This document shows positions 60,296-64,000 of a stretch of DNA of 64,000 nucleotides, piece by piece. Position numbers and translations under genes: made by a program. The notes beneath the pieces are model-generated. The model was not told the DNA's origin, did no database searches, and worked only from the letters and a program-made list of their open reading frames with translations. Position 1 is the stretch's first letter. The number at the start of each line of letters is the position of its first letter. This stretch comes from Mesostigma viride (lineage: Eukaryota; Streptophyta; Mesostigmatophyceae; Mesostigmatales; Mesostigmataceae): the NCBI GenBank assembly GCA_009746045.1, contig RPFO01000027.1, positions 5,384,924-5,448,923 of the forward strand, read 5' to 3'.

Positions 60296-63200
60296 GTGGT
60301 GGTGGTGGTGGTGGTGGTGGTGGTGGTGGTGGTGGTGGTGGTGGTGGTGGTGGTGGTGGTGGTGGTGGTGGTGGTGGTGGTGGTGGTGGTGGTGGTGGTG
60401 GTGGTGGTGGTGGTGGTGGTGGTGGTGGTGGTGGTGGTGGTGGTGGTGGTGGTGGTGGCATTGGCGGTGGCGATGGAGGAAGGATAGTGGCAAAGTGCAG
60501 GAAAAGGACAAGCAGGAAAAGTAGAGCGAGATGTGCCCATGAAATAATCAAATTTAACAAAAGTCCCCAGACTAAGTTAACCCTGGGTGATATGGCTTTA
60601 ATGTATACTACTATCAATAATAGTACTAGAATGAATGAACTACTAACCGGAAACAACGGCGGTGGCTCCTGCGCAATTCTCACAGACAATATGACCCGTG
60701 TAATCTGTAATAAACACCACCTGCAGTATTAGTAACAGACCATGCCATCGCAGTAATCCGTACTGGTAGTAAAACTATTTACTACTGGTTGTAAAAGAAC
60801 TACTTTTAAATTTTCTCTCAGCAATCTGTAACAACGAAAGTAGTAGAAGAAAGTAATAGACGATGTCATCCAAGTTTTCAAAAACAATTATTACTCTAAG
60901 CCGTAAAACTACACATTTAAATTAGTAATACTGGTAATCTGTAGTTGTACTAGTTGTCGTATACCTCTATCAATTGACCAAACTGACCTTATGCTTTTGG
61001 AAGAAGTCGGCCGTGGCAGAAATGAACTCATCCGCCTCCTCAGGAAAGATGGCAGCGGCTAGCAAGCCCAGGGGTGGCAGCCCCGTGAATACCTGCACAA
61101 CGCAATTCGAGCAGGCAGAAACATGGCCAAGCCGTGACATCGTGAAATGTCCAGCAAATGCGTTGCCATGCATGAACTCCTCAAACTAAACTCGTCAAAA
61201 CAAGCCCCACAAACTGAACTTGCCAAACTGAGCTCAAACTGAATGAGTGGGGCCAGCAAGTCCTGCACGGCAGTACACCCCGGCATGACACGCAGCTGCA
61301 TGGCAGAGCACCCACCATGTTAACCACATGATCCACTCGCGGGGCTACTCATGATTAACTAAGATATGTAGTATATACTATGACGAGATGTCATACCCGG
61401 GGACAATGACGACTCACAGATACGAGACCGGCAACACAAAGTGAGCTCTCAGCAGGGAACAATGCTACAGCGAAAAACAGGAACAACCTTAGCAAGGAGG
61501 ATAGCAAGTCCAAATATCAAGAGTGGAGCAGGTAAGTCATTCAAACAATGAGATGCTATGCAAATCATTAGGACGATGCAGGGAAGGGAACCATAAACTA
61601 AGAAAGAAACATGGGAAATTCTTCATTGTATGGTAGTATGTGCAGGGCAGAGCAGTTCGTCCAATAGTACCTTCCATGATGTCGTGGGGTTGCCCATACG
61701 AATATAAGTAATTTTTAAAACAGTAATGTCGAATATAGTAAAGTATGCACAGGCGCGGAGACTAACATGCGAAGTGTTAGAGCATGTAGTGTTAGAGCAT
61801 GTAGTGTTAGAGCATAAAGTGTTAGAGCACATAGAGAGCACGGATGGAGTAGTATGCACAGGCACGAAAGATGGATGGACTGTGTGACAGAACTGAACAT
61901 GATCCACATCGCGGGGTTGCCCACACAAAAATAGTAATGCTCGTGCAGGCCCAGCATGAAGCGTGCGATGGTACTGACCATGATCATCCACGACGCGGGG
62001 CCGTCCGTGCAGGTGTAGCGGATGCATCGTCCAAGCGTCATGACAGCCGACTTGGTGGATGGGAGCGCATCTCTCACACTCTGCAGCGTTAGGCAGGATC
62101 GGGTGGCAGGCGTTGGCAGTGACCCAGGGGGGCATGCAAGAGGCCATTGTCGGCATCGACCCAAACATGACTAAGAAAAATCATAGCATCCCAATAATTC
62201 GATAAGAGAGAACGTTTTCACCTTTGCCATCACTCCGTCTTGCGCACATGTACTACGGCTTCCAGAGAACGGCTGCTGTTCGCACCTGGAGTCATGGACA
62301 ACGGCTTCGCAGGGCAACCAAGGGGTTCATTTCCTACGGACTTGTTGGTCCGGGATAAACAGGCTTGTTTGTGGGATGGACCGGGTGTACGATCAATCAT
62401 GCAATGCCACAGGTTGGAGTGGCGTGGAGCCTACCAAGACCTGGCCAGGCTTTAGTTGTGTTAACGTGGCAGTCAGGGATAGCAGGCCACAGCTGCATCC
62501 TGAATTTTACCGGCCATGGATAATCCTAATGGCATGGATACTGGAGTATTTCACGGGTAAGCTCACTACACGCCATCAGGGATTGGTCTATAATTTTTAA
62601 AGTCCAAGGGGTTCAGCTCGCGAAGCGTGGGCGACTGCTCATCTCCACCAAATGGGAAGACGCAACACTACAGCCCCAGCACGCAGAAACAGTTTATGAT
62701 GAAGAACTTATGATGGATGATGGACAGGGTCCATGGAATGCGAGGAAGCTTGTGTGCGATCGCGGCCCACCCTGTCAGGTCCCCGGGGTGGGCCCTGGGG
62801 TCCGCGCCACACATTGGTAATCGTTCGGCTTTGGCCTGCAAGGGGCGTGCCGCGTCATACTTGCCTAAGGCGGGTCACGGTCGCTTGCATATTGCCTAGA
62901 ACTCTGGCCATGATGCCACACAGCCCTTTTAGACACTGATCAAGGCAACACAAAACGTTTGTTTGAATGAGAAAATTTTTATGAATCAGCCGACTGAAAA
63001 ACCCTTTCGAAACTGAATTTTCTTCTAGCACGCCATCTAGATCCCTCCTTCCCAGCCCCCAGGTGTACCGAGGATTCATGATCTACCCCCTTTCATACCA
63101 CCCGAAGGTGTTTCTAGTTTCGTGTTAGTGGGTAGTGCCAACATCCTTTCCAGGTACAGACCGAGGACGTACCCCCTTCCATACCACCTAAAGGTGTTTC

Positions 63201-63428
63201 TACTACTCTTCTAGTGGGCAGATCGAATGTAATTCCCACCTATCTATCGGGGGAGGTACCGCGCGCACCAGCATTACCACCAGTGGCCACACTGGTGGGC
63301 AGTAGGAACATCACTCCCAGCTATAGCAGTATATAGATATGGAGACGTACCACGGCTGCCAGCAGTACCACTAGGAGGAAAAAGGATGCCACCAGGCAGG
63401 ATGACAGGATGGCCCGTAGCGTCCTCAC
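57046..63428 (-). CDS. Unrecognised membrane protein gene, six exons seen, incomplete at both ends
   Basis: Six minus-strand exons, each with GT-AG borders and phase 0 at both sides: 63428-63351 (26 codons), 62935-62861 (25), 62080-61979 (34), 61092-60988 (35), 59592-59497 (32) and 57441-57046 (132). The first encodes a clear transmembrane helix (ILSSCLVASFFLLVVLLAAV), the fifth another (GHVIIVGMSLIAVASGFM). The sixth is long, alpha-helical and amphipathic, with Lys/Arg-spaced segments such as AGIAMVRQGTHVFLFKLKAE. The fourth reads VFTGLPPLGLLAAAIFPEEA. I recognise no family. The equal phases and coherent composition support one gene, though an exon may be missing. The start lies off the right edge and no stop is placed; the donor GTAAGT after 57046 shows it continues leftward, possibly toward 55.6 kb. 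Confidence 0.6.
57598..58230. repeat. 35-bp minisatellite, about 18 copies
   Basis: Unit GGGGGCACAAGTGAGCCCGC then GTGGATGCAAGCATT, nearly uniform, with GCGGAT variants mostly at the left end. It lies in the intron of the membrane protein gene between 57441 and 59497. Long open frames across it on both strands are artefacts. Confidence 0.95.
58398..58535. repeat. 29-bp tandem repeat, about five copies
   Basis: Units of the form CCTATGGACAGTTAGTCTCA then CACCACAACAA, the last copies diverged. Confidence 0.9.
59670..60068 (-). repeat. 50-bp minisatellite, eight copies, each with a GTAAGT splice-donor motif in gene sense
   Basis: In minus sense the unit reads CCATGCACTGGCTATCTAGG then GGTAAGTACACC. 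Seven units (plus-strand anchors at 59691, 59741, 59791, 59841, 59891, 59941, 59991) keep GTAAGT and the eighth (60041) has GTATGC. It lies in the intron upstream of the 59592-59497 exon of the membrane protein gene. No authentic exon ending in this sequence was identified. Confidence 0.92.
60236..60460. repeat. (GGC)n then (GGT)n trinucleotide tracts
   Basis: About 19 GGC triplets pass directly into about 55 GGT triplets. In the sense of the surrounding minus-strand gene this is (ACC)n followed by (GCC)n, the same polarity as the (CCA)n in gpsA. Confidence 0.97.
61670..61935 (-). repeat. Two copies of the 62080-61979 exon end inside the following intron
   Basis: In minus sense the real junction is CCCCGCGTCGTGGATGATC then ATG|GTCAGT. 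One copy (about 61930-61895) reads CAACCCCGCGATGTGGATC then ATG|TTCAGT, with G changed to T at the first intron base. A second (about 61703-61672) reads GGGCAACCCCACGACATCATG then GAAGGTA. Both copies are preceded by a shared TAT(T/A)...GTATGGGCAACCCC-like segment. Confidence 0.75.
61776..61829. repeat. 15-bp GTGTTAGAGCATGTA repeat
   Basis: About four units, some with AAA in place of GTA, between the two exon-end copies. Confidence 0.85.
63050..63270 (-). repeat. Degenerate repeats with GTAC splice-donor-like motifs after the 63428-63351 exon
   Basis: In minus sense the real donor is GTG|GTACGTCTCC. Further into the intron lie GCG|GTACCTCCCC (about 63257), GGG|GTACGTCCTC (about 63173) and CG|GTACACCTGG (about 63066), within two roughly 95-bp copies sharing ACACCTT(T/C)(A/G)GGTGGTATG. 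The resemblance is weaker than in gpsA. Confidence 0.5.
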
Positions 63429-64000
63429 CTGAAAATGAAGGCGTTGGAACATAGGGCACATTGACAGTAAGACACAACAGGGCGCAATTGAAGGTGAAAA
63501 CACACAGGGCGCATGGATTGTAAGACCCAGGGTGCAAGGAAGATAAAACTAGGGCAGACGGGCACCCGCAACGCGCCAGAAATTAGTAAGGGGGGCGAAA
63601 CACAGCAGCGAGCACGCTGCGAAAATCCGGTGAGTAATGAGGAGCAAGGTCCGGGACGTAATACTACTTCCATAGTAGCATGTGGCCGCTGCTAGTCGTT
63701 CAGCACCTCACCGCTATCACGGACATTCTTCAAGTCGCAACAACACAGCGCCGTCACGTGATTCGACCAACAACAGCACACCGCCATCAATGATTTAGTG
63801 TACAAAACCGTACACCGGAGTGGCATATTCTACGTTGCTTAGCCTGGGCAACAACTTGCCCAAGAAACAAGAAATGCTTTCATGTAAAAACTACCATCAG
63901 ATGGCTATACTTCCGCCACACAGCCGAAAAGCACGGAAGTGTCGATGTTCGTGGCGAGAGTAAGTTCGCTTGAATCGACCCGAGACAAGAGGCGACGTGC
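63429..64000. other. Right-edge region; no exon recognised
   Basis: Presumably intron of the membrane protein gene (acceptor TTTTCAG just right of 63428). It contains short repeated AGGGCGCA/GGTGCAAGG-type motifs at 63440-63540 but no convincing coding segment. Confidence 0.4.

Noticed and set aside
60034-60732. Polyglycine, polyproline, polyhistidine and polytryptophan frames
   Set aside because: Translations of the GGC/GGT tracts in an intron.
62740-62855. Possible extra exon of the membrane protein gene (AKAERLPMCGADPRAH...)
   Set aside because: A CAG acceptor is present, but no good in-phase donor was found before a stop.

Overview
The window reads as nuclear DNA of a eukaryotic green alga. 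The main reasons are genes split by many spliceosomal GT-AG introns, a bacterial-type glycerol-3-phosphate dehydrogenase spread over 9 kb in six exons, TGTAA motifs (the usual green-algal poly(A) signal) downstream of two stop codons, very large simple-repeat tracts, and a dense mixture of Copia, Ty3/gypsy, LINE and hAT elements. No prokaryotic operon, rRNA gene or CRISPR array was seen. The species cannot be told from the sequence.

Layout. 1-2642: gag and the start of the protease of a gypsy-like element on the minus strand, running off the left edge, with a long CAG tract. 2740-5711: a LINE with a C-terminal restriction-like endonuclease (minus strand), facing two short truncated copies of its own 3' end. 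5712-7632: no recognisable gene. 7633-15317: a complete Copia element with 5-bp target duplications, split by a nested hAT element (11333-12636). 15730-24837: the gpsA gene, whose introns hold a 49-bp donor-site minisatellite, a 1.25-kb CCCCAT tract, a (CCA)n tract, a hAT MITE and many decayed copies of the gene's own exon-intron junctions. 25186-35710: a segment bounded by TTAA and matching inverted termini that contains a gypsy element (minus strand). That element encodes Gag, protease, a C5-cytosine DNA methyltransferase, RT, RNase H, integrase and a C-terminal PHD finger. 36563-44100: an LTR element with two 700-bp LTRs that look identical and an almost non-coding interior. 44300-47625: a cluster of LINE fragments sharing a hairpin and (TTAA)n tail. 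48443-55484: a six-exon gene (minus strand) for a 782-residue PARP-RING-Deltex fusion protein. 57046-63428: six exons of an unrecognised membrane protein gene (minus strand) that continues off the right edge.

Two observations stand out. First, the retrotransposon at 26468-35074 carries both a DNA methyltransferase (a potential writer of DNA methylation) and a PHD finger (a potential histone-mark reader) in its pol region. Second, all three host genes contain, inside their introns, partial copies of their own splice junctions. These range from a 16-copy tandem array with a splice donor in each unit, through single near-perfect copies, to copies with the donor mutated. This suggests that introns here grow by local duplication of exon edges.

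Limits: alignments, domain calls and splice sites were made by eye. Gene models rest on reading-frame and phase consistency, not transcripts. Several transposon ORFs carry single-base frameshifts, and I cannot tell mutation from assembly error.
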